Part shown: piece by piece, positions 34,087 to 42,730 of the stretch | Layout of the letters: the number at the start of each line of letters is the position of its first letter | Position numbering within the stretch: the stretch's first letter is position 1 | Origin: Burkholderia sp. Leaf177 | Lineage (GTDB): Bacteria; Pseudomonadota; Gammaproteobacteria; Burkholderiales; Burkholderiaceae | Direction: 5' to 3' | Assembly (NCBI RefSeq): GCF_001424345.1 | Contig: NZ_LMPF01000023.1 | Span: forward strand, 125,006-189,005 | DNA: 64,000 nucleotides | Program-made: the position numbers and the translations under genes | Notes under the pieces: generated by a model | Database searches by the model: none | The model's input: the letters and a program-made list of their open reading frames with translations, nothing else | What the model was told of the DNA's origin: nothing

Positions 34087-34842
34087 ATGACTACCGGCAA
34101 AGTGACTCTGCTCAGCGCAGGCCCGGGCGACCTCGATCTGCTCACCATCAAAGCCGCGAAAGCGCTGGCACTTGCCGATATCGTCCTGCTCGACGATCTC
34201 GCGAATCCCGAGATCGCTTCTCTTGCGCCGAACGCGCGCGTGATTCGCGTGGGCAAGCGCGGCGGATGCAAGTCGACGCCGCAGGCTTTCATCGAAAGGC
34301 TGATGCAGCGATACGCGTTGAAAGGCTTGCATGTGGTGCGCGTGAAAGGTGGCGACGCGCTGTTGTTCGGCCGCGCTGGCGAAGAGCTCGCTGCGTTGCG
34401 ACGCGCGCACATTCCGGTCGATATCGTCAACGGGATCTCGTCGGGCTTCGCGGCGGCGGCGAGTCTGGGTGTATCGCTGACGCATCGCGAGCATTGCCAG
34501 GGCGTGACCTTCGTCACCGCACACAAGCAGGACCACGGCGAACCGGACTGGGCCGCGTTGGCGGCGACCGGTACGACGCTCGCCATCTATATGGGCATGA
34601 CGCGCATCGAAAGCCTTTGCGTTTCGCTCATGAGCGCGCTGCCCGCATCCACGCCCGCGGCGGTCGTCCAGTGGGCAGGAACGCCCGATGAACGCCGTTG
34701 GCTCGGAACGCTGGACAGGCTGGCAGTCGATGCGGTTGACGCCGGCTTGAGCAGCCCCGCGGTGATCCTCGTTGGCAACGCAATTGGCGAAGCGGCGCAG
34801 TGGATCGAGCAACCGGCGCGCGATGTCCAGCGTGCCGCTTGA
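34087..34842 (+). CDS. cobA: Uroporphyrinogen-III C-methyltransferase (SUMT)
   Basis: A 251-residue SAM-dependent enzyme that makes precorrin-2 from uroporphyrinogen III, the committed step to siroheme. Signatures are LLSAGPGDLDLLTIKAAKAL, DIVLLDDLANPEI, VRVKGGDALLFGRAGEE and the SAM site VNGISSGFAAAASLGVSLTHR. I start at ATG 34087, after AAAGGA; an upstream in-frame ATG lies inside the leader RNA. There is no CysG oxidase/ferrochelatase part. Its place opposite nirB, and the shared NasT leader, indicate dedication to NirB siroheme. Confidence 0.94.
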   Translation: MTTGKVTLLSAGPGDLDLLTIKAAKALALADIVLLDDLANPEIASLAPNARVIRVGKRGGCKSTPQAFIERLMQRYALKGLHVVRVKGGDALLFGRAGEELAALRRAHIPVDIVNGISSGFAAAASLGVSLTHREHCQGVTFVTAHKQDHGEPDWAALAATGTTLAIYMGMTRIESLCVSLMSALPASTPAAVVQWAGTPDERRWLGTLDRLAVDAVDAGLSSPAVILVGNAIGEAAQWIEQPARDVQRAA

Positions 34843-34919
34843 TCGGAGTCGAAGGGATTTGCCGTTGAAGTGCCTCCGTTGTTCCTGAATAAATAATCCG
34901 GCACTTGTGAACCGACCCC

Positions 34920-35495
34920 ATGCTTCGCGTGCTTCTCGTCACCGACACCGACAAACCCATCGGCGATTTGCGCCAGGCGCTTGCACGCCTCGGCTACGAC
35001 ATGCTCGCCGAAGTCGCGACGCCCGCCGCGTTGCCGAGGGTCGTGGAAGAGCAGCGGCCGGACGTGGTGATCATCGATACGGAATCGCCTTCGCGCGACA
35101 CGCTCGAACACCTGGCCGTCATGAACGAGACCGCGCCGCGCCCTGTCCTCATGTTCAGCAACGACGCCGACCAGCAGCTGATCCGCGATGCCGTCGGCGC
35201 CGGCGTCAGTGCGTATCTCGTCGAAGGGCTCGAAGCGGAAAGGCTCGCACCGATTCTCGAAGTGGCGCTCGCGCGTTTCGCACGCGAAGTGCAATTGCTC
35301 AAGCGCCTCGCCGACGCCGAGACGGAACTCGCGGACAGGAAGCTCATCGACCGGGCCAAGCGCCTCCTGATGGATCGGCGCAAGATGTCCGAGCAGGACG
35401 CGTATGCCATGCTCCGCAAACGCGCAATGGACCAGGGGATGAAGCTTGCTGAAGTCGCCCGGCAGTTGGTATCGATGGCCGATCTATTAGGGTAG
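34920..35495 (+). CDS. nasT: NasT, ANTAR-domain nitrate antiterminator
   Basis: 191 residues: a receiver-like domain (1-120, Asp53 in VVIIDTESP) and a C-terminal ANTAR RNA-binding domain (about 125-185, RKLIDRAKRLLMDRRKMSEQDAYAMLRKRAM). The receiver's usual conserved Lys is replaced (AYLVEGL), as expected for NasT, whose activity is controlled by NasS binding and not phosphorylation. When freed by nitrate or nitrite it should bind the two-hairpin targets in the narK and cobA leaders and block termination. It is followed 10 bp later by nasS. Confidence 0.95.
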   Translation: MLRVLLVTDTDKPIGDLRQALARLGYDMLAEVATPAALPRVVEEQRPDVVIIDTESPSRDTLEHLAVMNETAPRPVLMFSNDADQQLIRDAVGAGVSAYLVEGLEAERLAPILEVALARFAREVQLLKRLADAETELADRKLIDRAKRLLMDRRKMSEQDAYAMLRKRAMDQGMKLAEVARQLVSMADLLG

Positions 35496-35505
35496 CCCGC
35501 ACGAC

Positions 35506-36666
35506 ATGAACACTCCCTCGCCCTCTTCTTTCGCCGGCAAGCCCGAAAAAACGCATATCCGTCTCGGCTTCGTGGCATTGAGCGACGCCGCGCCGCTCGT
35601 CGTCGCGAAAGTGCTCGAGTTCGGTCATCGTCATGGGTTGACGCTCGAACTGTGCAGGCAGCCGTCGTGGGCCGCGGTGCGCGACAAGCTGCTGTCGGGC
35701 GAGATCGATGCGGCTCATGCGCTTTACGGGCTCGTATGCGGCGTGCAGACGGGCATTGGCGGGCCTCAGGGCGACATGGCTGTGCTCATGGTGTTGAACC
35801 GTAACGGGCAGGCGATCACGTTATCGAACCGATTGACGCACGCGCTGGAACAGCACGGCAATCTGCAAGGCGCGCTTGCCACGCTCGGCCGGCGTCCGGT
35901 GTTCGCGCAGACTTTCCCGACCGGCACGCACGCCATGTGGTTGTACTACTGGCTCGCGTCGCAAGGCGTGCATCCGTTGCGCGATATCCGCAGCGTCGTG
36001 ATCCCGCCGCCGCAAATGGTCGATGCATTGATCGACGGCGAACTCGACGGCCTGTGTGTCGGCGAACCGTGGAACGCGGTGGCCGAAGCGCGCGGTGCCG
36101 GCAAGACGGTCGCGGTGACCAGTCAGATCTGGCCGGAGCATCCGGAGAAAGTGCTCGCGAGCCGGCGTGATTTCGTTGAGCACTATCCGCGGACATCGTG
36201 TGCGTTGATCCAGACCATGCTGGAAGCTTGCCGATGGCTCGACAACCCGCAACATCGGACGGATATTTCTGCCTGGCTCGCCGCACCCGATGTGGTCGGC
36301 GCGCCGCAAGAGCTGATCGCGCAGCGGCTGCTCGGCCAATACGACGCGGCGCGATTCCCGATTCAGCCGCCAGGCGTCAACTTTTTCAGCGAAGGCGCCG
36401 TGAATTATCCGCGCGCGTCCGATGCGCTGTGGTTCCTCACCCAATTTCGCCGATGGGGAATGCTTCAGGGCGATCACGACGATGCGGCCAGCGCCGCCGC
36501 GCTCTGCCAGACGGCGTTGTACCGAGAAGCGGCGGCGCTGATGAATGTGCATGTGCCAGAAGGAAAGCGCGCTGATGTTTTTATCGATGGCCGTGTGTGG
36601 GACGGGCAGAATCCGGCTGCTTATCTCGATGGGTTCACGCTGCGATATTTACCTTCTGCCAAATAA
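35506..36666 (+). CDS. nasS: NasS, cytoplasmic nitrate/nitrite sensor
   Basis: A 386-residue homologue of periplasmic nitrate-binding proteins (NrtA/CmpA fold: IRLGFVALSDAAPLVVAKVLEFG, LLSGEIDAAHALYGLVCGVQTGIGG, DALIDGELDGLCVGEPWNAVA) but with no signal peptide, so it stays in the cytoplasm. In the known NasS-NasT system it sequesters NasT until nitrate or nitrite binds. It lies 10 bp after nasT in the same orientation, next to the leaders NasT should control. Confidence 0.93.
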   Translation: MNTPSPSSFAGKPEKTHIRLGFVALSDAAPLVVAKVLEFGHRHGLTLELCRQPSWAAVRDKLLSGEIDAAHALYGLVCGVQTGIGGPQGDMAVLMVLNRNGQAITLSNRLTHALEQHGNLQGALATLGRRPVFAQTFPTGTHAMWLYYWLASQGVHPLRDIRSVVIPPPQMVDALIDGELDGLCVGEPWNAVAEARGAGKTVAVTSQIWPEHPEKVLASRRDFVEHYPRTSCALIQTMLEACRWLDNPQHRTDISAWLAAPDVVGAPQELIAQRLLGQYDAARFPIQPPGVNFFSEGAVNYPRASDALWFLTQFRRWGMLQGDHDDAASAAALCQTALYREAAALMNVHVPEGKRADVFIDGRVWDGQNPAAYLDGFTLRYLPSAK

Positions 36667-36860
36667 TCTCCGCCACGCGTTGCTTCGCTGATAATTACCG
36701 CTAATCATCTAATTAATACAAAAACGCGGTAGTGAGCGGCTAAAGTATCGCGGGCGCGTCCGCAACGACCTCCAGCTCTTCTCGGCAACCGGTGGAACGC
36801 AACGTGCTCCAAGGCATTACAAACCGTCAGATCTGACTATCAAACGAATTTGGGGCTGTC

Positions 36861-38162
36861 ATGAGCACGATGTCGACCGAGAAACTCCAGGCTGTGGTCA
36901 AGAAGGACGCGTCCTGGGTCATGGGCGCTCTCAAGAAATTCGGCGAGGACCGGTGCGCGGCAATGGCAGCGAGCATCGCGTTCTACTCCGCGTTTTCGCT
37001 CGCGCCGACGCTTGTCATGGTGATCGCAGTCGCCGGCTGGGTGTTCGGCGCGGAAGCGGCGCGCGGACAGCTATTCCATCAAGTCAACGGCATGCTCGGC
37101 GACCAAGCGGCCGCAAGCGTGCAAAGCATTGTTGAAAATGCCCATCGCAGCGGAGGGACGGGCATCGCGGCTGTCATCTCGTTTGTATTGCTGGCGGTGG
37201 GTGCATCGGCGACGTTTTCATCGCTGAATACCGCGCTGAACCTCGTCTGGCCGCTCTCCGGCGAGCCGAAGTCGAGCGTATTCGCCATGGTGCGCGTCCG
37301 GCTGATTTCGTTCGGCCTCGTGCTGGGCGTGGCTTTCCTGCTGATCGTCTCGCTCGTCCTCGATACCGCCATCCAGGCTGTCGGCAAATGGCTGTGGGGC
37401 GATTCGTCTTTCGTGATCATTGGCGACGTGGTTCAACTTGCGGTCGGCCTCGTCATTTTGTCTCTGGCGTTCGGCGCCTTGCTGAAATTCCTGCCCGATG
37501 CCCGCGTGCAGTGGCGCGACGCGTTGGTAGGCGGTCTGGTCGCGGCCATCCTGTTTTCCGTCGGCAAGAAACTCTTTGCTTTCTACCTGACGCATGCGGG
37601 AACGGCCAATTCCTTCGGTGCGGCCGGCTCTCTCGCGGTGTTGCTGATGTGGCTGTACTTCTCGGCGGCGGTCCTGCTGCTCGGCGCGGAGTTCTCAGCC
37701 GCACGCGCTCGCCTGCACGATCCACGCGGCGCGTGGGGTCAGCAAAGCGGCCGCGTGCCGCCGGGCAGCCGCGCCAAGATTGGATCGATGCTGGCTGGAT
37801 CGACAATCAGCGGACGTCCGGACGACGGCATTGCAGCCACGCTGGAAACATCCGCAGTCGTACCCGGACCATCCCGTACATCGATAGAACAACGCGCCGG
37901 GCGCTCGCAAAAACTCACGCAACAAGCACGGAAGAAGGTTTCCGCTCTGAGCACGGCGCTCACGCTCAGCCGGAAACTGGCTCAAGCCGAAACGACAGCC
38001 ACGAAGGCAACGGCTCAGGCCATGCTCGGCTGCGGTAGAAAGGCCGTGCAAGCAAACGACCTGGTGCGGCGTCATCCATGGCGCGCCGTGTTGCTCGCGG
38101 GCGGTGCCGGCATCGCGCTCGCACTCCTCTCCGGGCGCGACCAGCCGCCGCGCATTGATTAA
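36861..38162 (+). CDS. YihY/BrkB family inner-membrane protein
   Basis: 433 residues. The BrkB domain (about 15-285) starts with the amphipathic ALKKFGEDRCAAMAASIAFYSAFSLAPTLVMVIAV and has six helices ending in LAVLLMWLYFSAAVLLLGAEFSAA. The remaining 140 residues are hydrophilic, rich in Ser/Thr/Lys/Arg, and end with a last hydrophobic stretch (AVLLAGGAGIALALLSG) resembling a DUF883-like anchor. Function of the family is not settled; roles in envelope integrity or transport have been suggested. A 194-bp AT-richer gap precedes it. Confidence 0.85.
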   Translation: MSTMSTEKLQAVVKKDASWVMGALKKFGEDRCAAMAASIAFYSAFSLAPTLVMVIAVAGWVFGAEAARGQLFHQVNGMLGDQAAASVQSIVENAHRSGGTGIAAVISFVLLAVGASATFSSLNTALNLVWPLSGEPKSSVFAMVRVRLISFGLVLGVAFLLIVSLVLDTAIQAVGKWLWGDSSFVIIGDVVQLAVGLVILSLAFGALLKFLPDARVQWRDALVGGLVAAILFSVGKKLFAFYLTHAGTANSFGAAGSLAVLLMWLYFSAAVLLLGAEFSAARARLHDPRGAWGQQSGRVPPGSRAKIGSMLAGSTISGRPDDGIAATLETSAVVPGPSRTSIEQRAGRSQKLTQQARKKVSALSTALTLSRKLAQAETTATKATAQAMLGCGRKAVQANDLVRRHPWRAVLLAGGAGIALALLSGRDQPPRID

Positions 38163-38286
38163 AGACAGCGCAGCCCGCCCGGGCTGCTCTTTCGCCGGCA
38201 CTCAAAAAGCCCGCATCTGGTAATAGCTCATAACGTATTGCTATATCGCCGAATTAGTAAAAATCTAATAAAGATTCGAGCGAAAT

Positions 38287-38472
38287 CCCGTTGACTATTC
38301 ATTAACGGGAACTTTGTCCAGAAGAGTATGTCGCTCTCCTTTCAATAGATGAATCCCGCGCTAAACCCTTGACAGGCTTGACCGCAACGCCATTTCGAGA
38401 TGACGTGCAAAAGTGTCTGATTTTTGAGACAGGTTTTATTTTCTGGTTCTTCCCTTTTGTAACGCTGCGTTA
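38287..38472. promoter_or_regulatory. Upstream region of the porin gene with two dyads
   Basis: The 358 bp before the porin (38163-38520) contain no gene and are AT-rich. TCCCGTT-N11-AACGGGA is a perfect 7+7 dyad centred near 38298. TAACGC-T-GCGTTA (38460-38472) is a 13-bp palindrome overlapping TTTTGTAACG, which resembles an OmpR-type half site. A full -35/-10 pair could not be chosen with confidence. Confidence 0.4.
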
Positions 38473-38520
38473 TTCTCTGCGCCGGCAACAACGAATTTAA
38501 ATCTTCGCGTGGAGAACTCG

Positions 38521-39693
38521 ATGAAACGTTTCGCACTGACTTCCCTTTCGCTGGCACTGCTCGGCACAGCTGGCGCAGCCCAAGCGCAAAATAGCGTGAC
38601 GCTGTACGGCGTGATCGATTCGGGCATCGGCTACGTGCACAACGCACAAGGCAATCAGAAGCTGGTCGGCATGATCAACGGCAACCTGTCGGGCGATCGT
38701 TGGGGCTTGAAGGGTCAGGAAGACCTGGGTGGCGGTCTTAAGGCGATTTTCCAGTTGGAAAGCGGTTTTGACATCGGTACGGGCCGTCTGGGCCAAGGCG
38801 GCCGCGAATTCGGTCGTCAAGCGTTCGTTGGTTTGACCGCTGACCAGTACGGTACGGTCACCATCGGTCGTCAATACGACCCGCTGGTCGACATGGTGCA
38901 AGGCATCACGGCTGACAACTATTTCGGTTCGGCCTTCGCAACCCCGGGCGACGTAGACAACTACGACAACAGCTTGCGTACGTCGAACGCTGTCAAGTAC
39001 GTGTCGCCGAACTGGGCAGGCCTGCAAGTCGAAGGTTTGTACGGCTTCAGCAACCTGGCTGGCACGACGGGCCAAGGCCAGACGTGGTCGGGCGCCGTTG
39101 CGTATAACAACGGCCCGTTGGGATTGGCTGCTGGTTACTTCTACTCGAGCAACCCGAGCGCTGGCCGCGGACCGGCATGGAACAGCCCGTCGTCGGATTC
39201 GCTGTTCGACGGCCCGATCAACAACGGCTACACGACCGCTCACTCGATCGGTATCGCTCGCGCTGCTGCTCAATACGCAATCGGCCCGGTAACGGTCGGC
39301 GCGTCGTACAGCAATGCGCAGTACGCACCGGACGGCAATTCGGCCTACACGTCGACGCAGAAGTACAACATCGGCAACGCGTTCGTGAACTTCCAGGCTA
39401 CGCCGGCTCTCTTGTTGGGCGCAGGCTACACGTACGAGAAGGCAAGCGGCGATACGTCGGCCAAGTACCATCAGGCTTCGCTCGGCGCGGACTACTCGGT
39501 GTCGAAGCGTACGGACTTCTACGCTGTAGCGGCTTATCAGCACGCAAGCGGCACGCAAGCTACGTACACCACGAACGCTGCAGGCCAGACGGTTCGTGTC
39601 GATCAGGCTGCGCAAGCTTCGATCGGTTCGTACGGCTACGCTGGTACGAGCAACCAGGAACTCGTGATCGTCGGTATCCGTCACAAGTTCTAA
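38521..39693 (+). CDS. Gram-negative trimeric porin (OmpC-like, Burkholderia type)
   Basis: 390 residues. The signal peptide MKRFALTSLSLALLGTAGAAQA is followed by QNSVTLYGVIDSGIGYV, the standard start of beta-proteobacterial porins. A 16-strand barrel, the L3 constriction loop region around YDPLVDMVQGITADNYFG, and a C-terminal RHKF with terminal Phe for BAM recognition are all present. GGAG precedes ATG 38521. Codon use is visibly optimised (AAC, GGC, GTT, TAC), as expected for a highly expressed outer membrane protein, and two strong terminators follow. Confidence 0.96.
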   Translation: MKRFALTSLSLALLGTAGAAQAQNSVTLYGVIDSGIGYVHNAQGNQKLVGMINGNLSGDRWGLKGQEDLGGGLKAIFQLESGFDIGTGRLGQGGREFGRQAFVGLTADQYGTVTIGRQYDPLVDMVQGITADNYFGSAFATPGDVDNYDNSLRTSNAVKYVSPNWAGLQVEGLYGFSNLAGTTGQGQTWSGAVAYNNGPLGLAAGYFYSSNPSAGRGPAWNSPSSDSLFDGPINNGYTTAHSIGIARAAAQYAIGPVTVGASYSNAQYAPDGNSAYTSTQKYNIGNAFVNFQATPALLLGAGYTYEKASGDTSAKYHQASLGADYSVSKRTDFYAVAAYQHASGTQATYTTNAAGQTVRVDQAAQASIGSYGYAGTSNQELVIVGIRHKF

Positions 39694-39728
39694 AGCTGGA
39701 TCTGAAGCCGGTTACGGCTTCGATTCAA

Positions 39729-39764
39729 AAACAGCCATCGGCTTCACGCGATGGCTGTTTTTTT
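39729..39764 (+). terminator. Strong intrinsic terminator of the porin gene
   Basis: ACAGCCATCG and CGATGGCTGT form a perfect 10-bp stem around a short loop, followed by seven more T residues. Confidence 0.92.
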
Positions 39765-39788
39765 ATGCGCGATGACCTCAGCACGAAG

Positions 39789-39820
39789 AAAAGCCCGCTG
39801 TCTTTCGACAGCGGGCTTTT
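39789..39820. terminator. Second, bidirectional terminator between porin and Anbu operon
   Basis: AAAGCCCGCTGTC-TTTC-GACAGCGGGCTTT has a perfect stem and T runs on both strands, so it backs up the porin terminator and ends the converging Anbu operon transcript. Confidence 0.9.
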
Positions 39821-39861
39821 TCATTTCGGCTTGGTTCGCGAAAAACCGTGCAGAGGAAAAC

Positions 39862-40731
39862 CTACTGTTGCGATCGCCCGGTATCCGGCTGCATGAGCGT
39901 TTGAAACGGCGGCACCGATGTATCCGGCTGCGTCAGCGCGTCGCCGTGCACCACCCGCGGCACGCTCGATACCGTTTCGCGCGCCCGCAGCGGAACGTTC
40001 GCCGGATCGGCCCAAGTCGGATTTGGAATCTCGCCGAAAATCTGCCGCAGCCGCTCGCCCCACGTGCGATGAATCATCTGGAAATACTGGTTGTCGTGAT
40101 CTAGCGTGGAAAAGCGCGTGACCCGCAGCGAGTCTTTCTCGTAGACCAGCAGATCGAGCGGCAATCCAACGGACAGATTGGAACGCAGCGTGGAATCCAT
40201 GGATACCAGCGCGCACTTTGCAACTTCATCGAGCGGCGTGGCAGGCGTAATCACCCGATCGATAATCGGCTTCCCGTACTTCGATTCACCAATCTGGAAA
40301 TACGGACTCACCTGCGACGCTTCGACAAAATTCCCCGCCGAATAGATCATGAACAACCGCGTGTTCGCGCCGCGAATCTGTCCGCCGAGAATGAAACTGC
40401 AGTTGAAGTCGACGCTGAATTCCGCAAGCGTCGCCGCGTCCCGCCGATGAACCTCGCGCACGGCATCGCCGACCAGCCGCGCTGCATCTGCCATGGAAGG
40501 CGCGTTGTAGAGCGTGAGTTTGTCTTCGGGAGCCGGTTCCGATAACAACTGCATGACGGCCTGCGTCAGCGCCAGATTGCCCGCGACGAGCAACACGAGA
40601 ACCCGTTCGCCCGGTTGTTCGAAAACCGCCATCTTGCGGGCCGCACTGACGTGGTCGACCCCGGCGTTCGTGCGTGTATCGGACAGGAAAACCAGCCCTT
40701 CGTCAACGCGCATTGCCACGCAATAAGTCAT
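39862..40731 (-). CDS. Anbu, proteasome-related ancestral beta-subunit peptidase
   Basis: A 289-residue member of the Ntn-hydrolase proteasome superfamily. The protein begins MTYCVAMRVDEGLVFLSDTRTNAG, so Met removal exposes Thr as the catalytic N-terminal nucleophile, followed by the Asp/Arg/Lys positions expected of proteasome beta subunits (SDTR, AARKMAVF). The core ends near 240; a Pro/Thr-rich tail follows. Anbu proteins assemble into helical or ring-like particles in the cytoplasm. It is last in a four-gene set (ATP-grasp, alpha-E, transglutaminase-like, Anbu), the standard Anbu neighbourhood. Confidence 0.93.
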   Translation of the reverse strand: MTYCVAMRVDEGLVFLSDTRTNAGVDHVSAARKMAVFEQPGERVLVLLVAGNLALTQAVMQLLSEPAPEDKLTLYNAPSMADAARLVGDAVREVHRRDAATLAEFSVDFNCSFILGGQIRGANTRLFMIYSAGNFVEASQVSPYFQIGESKYGKPIIDRVITPATPLDEVAKCALVSMDSTLRSNLSVGLPLDLLVYEKDSLRVTRFSTLDHDNQYFQMIHRTWGERLRQIFGEIPNPTWADPANVPLRARETVSSVPRVVHGDALTQPDTSVPPFQTLMQPDTGRSQQ

Positions 40732-40883
40732 CCGTGAATCCCTGAAAGAAGCAAAGCAGTATTGTAAGCGCGCTCTCGCCGGACCGGCCAGAAAGGTGCT
40801 GAGAAAACGTGTGCTCGAACTCACCGTTCGTCTACTTCCGACATAACGGCAAATCCGCGCTGCGCTTGAACAAAACCGTCGCG

Positions 40884-41681
40884 TTACTGATCGGCCATTG
40901 CCTGCACCGATACATCCACGCTCATTCGCTCCTCTTTCCCGCCCACGCGCGAGCCGCGTACCGGCGCTGCTGCTTCGTAGTCGCGCGCGACGGCCAGGCG
41001 ACAGTATCGGCCGCTGGCGAACGCAGCGTGCGTCACGTCCACGGATACCCAGCCATCGTCGATCCACACATCCACCCACGCGTGGCTCGCGGCATGCGGG
41101 ACATCGCCCGGATCGATGTAACCGCTCACATAACGCGCCGGCACGCCGCGCGACCGGCAGCAGGCGAGCATCAAATGTGCGTGATCCTGGCAAACGCCAT
41201 TGCCGAGTCTCAGCGCTTCGGCCGCGGTGCTCGTAACGGCTGTCACGCCCGTCTTGAAATGCACTTTCCCTTCTATATTCTCAGCCAGCGCAATCAAGGC
41301 CGCCGGCGAGTCGATCTTCGATACCGAATGCGCAAGCTCGCGGATCGATGCATCGGCTTCGGTCAGCGCCGTGTGACACGTGTAGTGCTGCAGCGGGATC
41401 CGGCCGGGACCGTCGTTGAGGCGGCCGCCATCGAGCAAGGTGGTCTCGACCTGCCCCGTCACCGACAAACTGATCTCCGTGTGCGGTTTGGTCAGCACGA
41501 GCGTATGCAGGGTGTTGGAATAAGCGTCGCGCGTGACGTCGAGCTTGCCGATGGTATCGATATGCCAGCGCCGCACCATCTGCGCCGAGCCGTTCGCCGG
41601 CGTCATGCGCAGTTGCTGGATGGAATACTGCACGGGCACGGCGTAGCGGTAGCGCGTGTGATGCCGAATGGTCAGAAGCAT
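40884..41681 (-). CDS. Transglutaminase-like cysteine protease, Anbu-operon type
   Basis: 265 residues. The N-terminal beta domain (about 1-100, IRHHTRYRYAVPVQYSIQQLRMTP) is the family's characteristic leader. The papain-like core has the catalytic Cys in GNGVCQDHAHLML, His in ASHAWVDVW and Asp in WVSVDVTH. No signal peptide, so cytoplasmic. These enzymes co-occur with alpha-E and circularly permuted ATP-grasp proteins, suggesting peptide bond formation and cleavage of a small peptide or tag. 23 bp downstream of the alpha-E gene. Confidence 0.92.
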   Translation of the reverse strand: MLLTIRHHTRYRYAVPVQYSIQQLRMTPANGSAQMVRRWHIDTIGKLDVTRDAYSNTLHTLVLTKPHTEISLSVTGQVETTLLDGGRLNDGPGRIPLQHYTCHTALTEADASIRELAHSVSKIDSPAALIALAENIEGKVHFKTGVTAVTSTAAEALRLGNGVCQDHAHLMLACCRSRGVPARYVSGYIDPGDVPHAASHAWVDVWIDDGWVSVDVTHAAFASGRYCRLAVARDYEAAAPVRGSRVGGKEERMSVDVSVQAMADQ

Positions 41682-41704
41682 GATTTTTCCCAGTACGGAT
41701 GCGT

Positions 41705-42661
41705 TCAGGCGAGAGGCAACATGAGGAATGTGCGCATGACACGCACGCCCAGCTCATCGACCCGTTTCAGGAATTGCGTCAGATAAGCGTGCACACCCGT
41801 TTCGAGAATCTGGCGGATATCCGTGTACAACACGTCCGCGCGCAACTTGCCGGCGAAGCGTTCGCAATCGTTCGAACCGTCCGTGCGGAGTTTGTCGAGC
41901 GTTTCGCAAACGCCATCGAGCGACGCCAGCAGCGAACGCGGCATCTGCGCGTTGAGGATCAGCAACTCCACCACGCGCGAAGGCGTCACAACGTCCCGAT
42001 ACACCTTCCGGTAGATTTCCAGCGCGGACACCGAACTCAATATCGATGTCCAGTAATAGAAGTCTTCCAGTTGACGCGCGGCTTCGCGGGAATTCGGTTC
42101 GGCATCGGCGAATCGCACGTCCAGAATGCGCGCCGTGTTGTCCGCGCGCTCCAGGTACATGCCGAGCTGGATGAACCAGAAGGCGTCGTCGTGAAGCGCG
42201 GTGCCGACCATAACGCCACGGCACAGATTCGAGCGGTATTTGACCCATTCGAACAGCGTATCCGGACTGTTTTCGAGTTCTCCGGCCGCGAGCTTTTCGC
42301 CGAATTCGAGCCACGTGAAGTTGATGGTTTCCCACGCTTCGGTGGTCAGCGTGCCGCGCACCGCGCGGGCATTTTCACGCGTTGCATGCAAGCACGAAAT
42401 GATGCTCGACGGATTGCCCGAATCGGCAACCATGAAGTGCAGCATGTCTTCGAGCGAATCAGAGCCCGGGAAACGCTGCTCGAAAAATGATTCGAGTTCC
42501 GAAATACGCAGCACGGAACGTTGCGAGCGCGCGATCTGCTCCGGCGTCTGCGGCAGCAGCATGCCCTTCAGGTTGATGTCGAGCATGCGCGCGGTGTTCT
42601 CTGCCCGCTCCATGTATCGGGCCATCCAAAACAGGTGATCGGCAGTACGGCTTAGCATCAT
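41705..42661 (-). CDS. Alpha-E domain protein (DUF403)
   Basis: A 318-residue all-helical protein that begins MLSRTADHLFWMARYMERAENTARMLD, the family signature; repeated YLERADNTARILDVRF later shows the internal duplication. Biochemical role unknown, but it always accompanies the ATP-grasp and transglutaminase-like partners and sometimes is fused to them, which suggests it is part of the same complex. 69 bp downstream of the ATP-grasp gene. Confidence 0.92.
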   Translation of the reverse strand: MMLSRTADHLFWMARYMERAENTARMLDINLKGMLLPQTPEQIARSQRSVLRISELESFFEQRFPGSDSLEDMLHFMVADSGNPSSIISCLHATRENARAVRGTLTTEAWETINFTWLEFGEKLAAGELENSPDTLFEWVKYRSNLCRGVMVGTALHDDAFWFIQLGMYLERADNTARILDVRFADAEPNSREAARQLEDFYYWTSILSSVSALEIYRKVYRDVVTPSRVVELLILNAQMPRSLLASLDGVCETLDKLRTDGSNDCERFAGKLRADVLYTDIRQILETGVHAYLTQFLKRVDELGVRVMRTFLMLPLA

Positions 42662-42730
42662 GATGGCGTTCCGTTGTTATGCGGCGCTTTTGAACCAGCG
42701 CCGCGCTCGAGGCCTTGGCCTTCCGAGTGA

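Noticed and set aside
38497-39684. 395-codon open frame antisense to the porin
   Set aside because: Exact shadow of the porin frame, caused by its strong codon bias; Arg/Val-rich product without domain, and the porin is certain.
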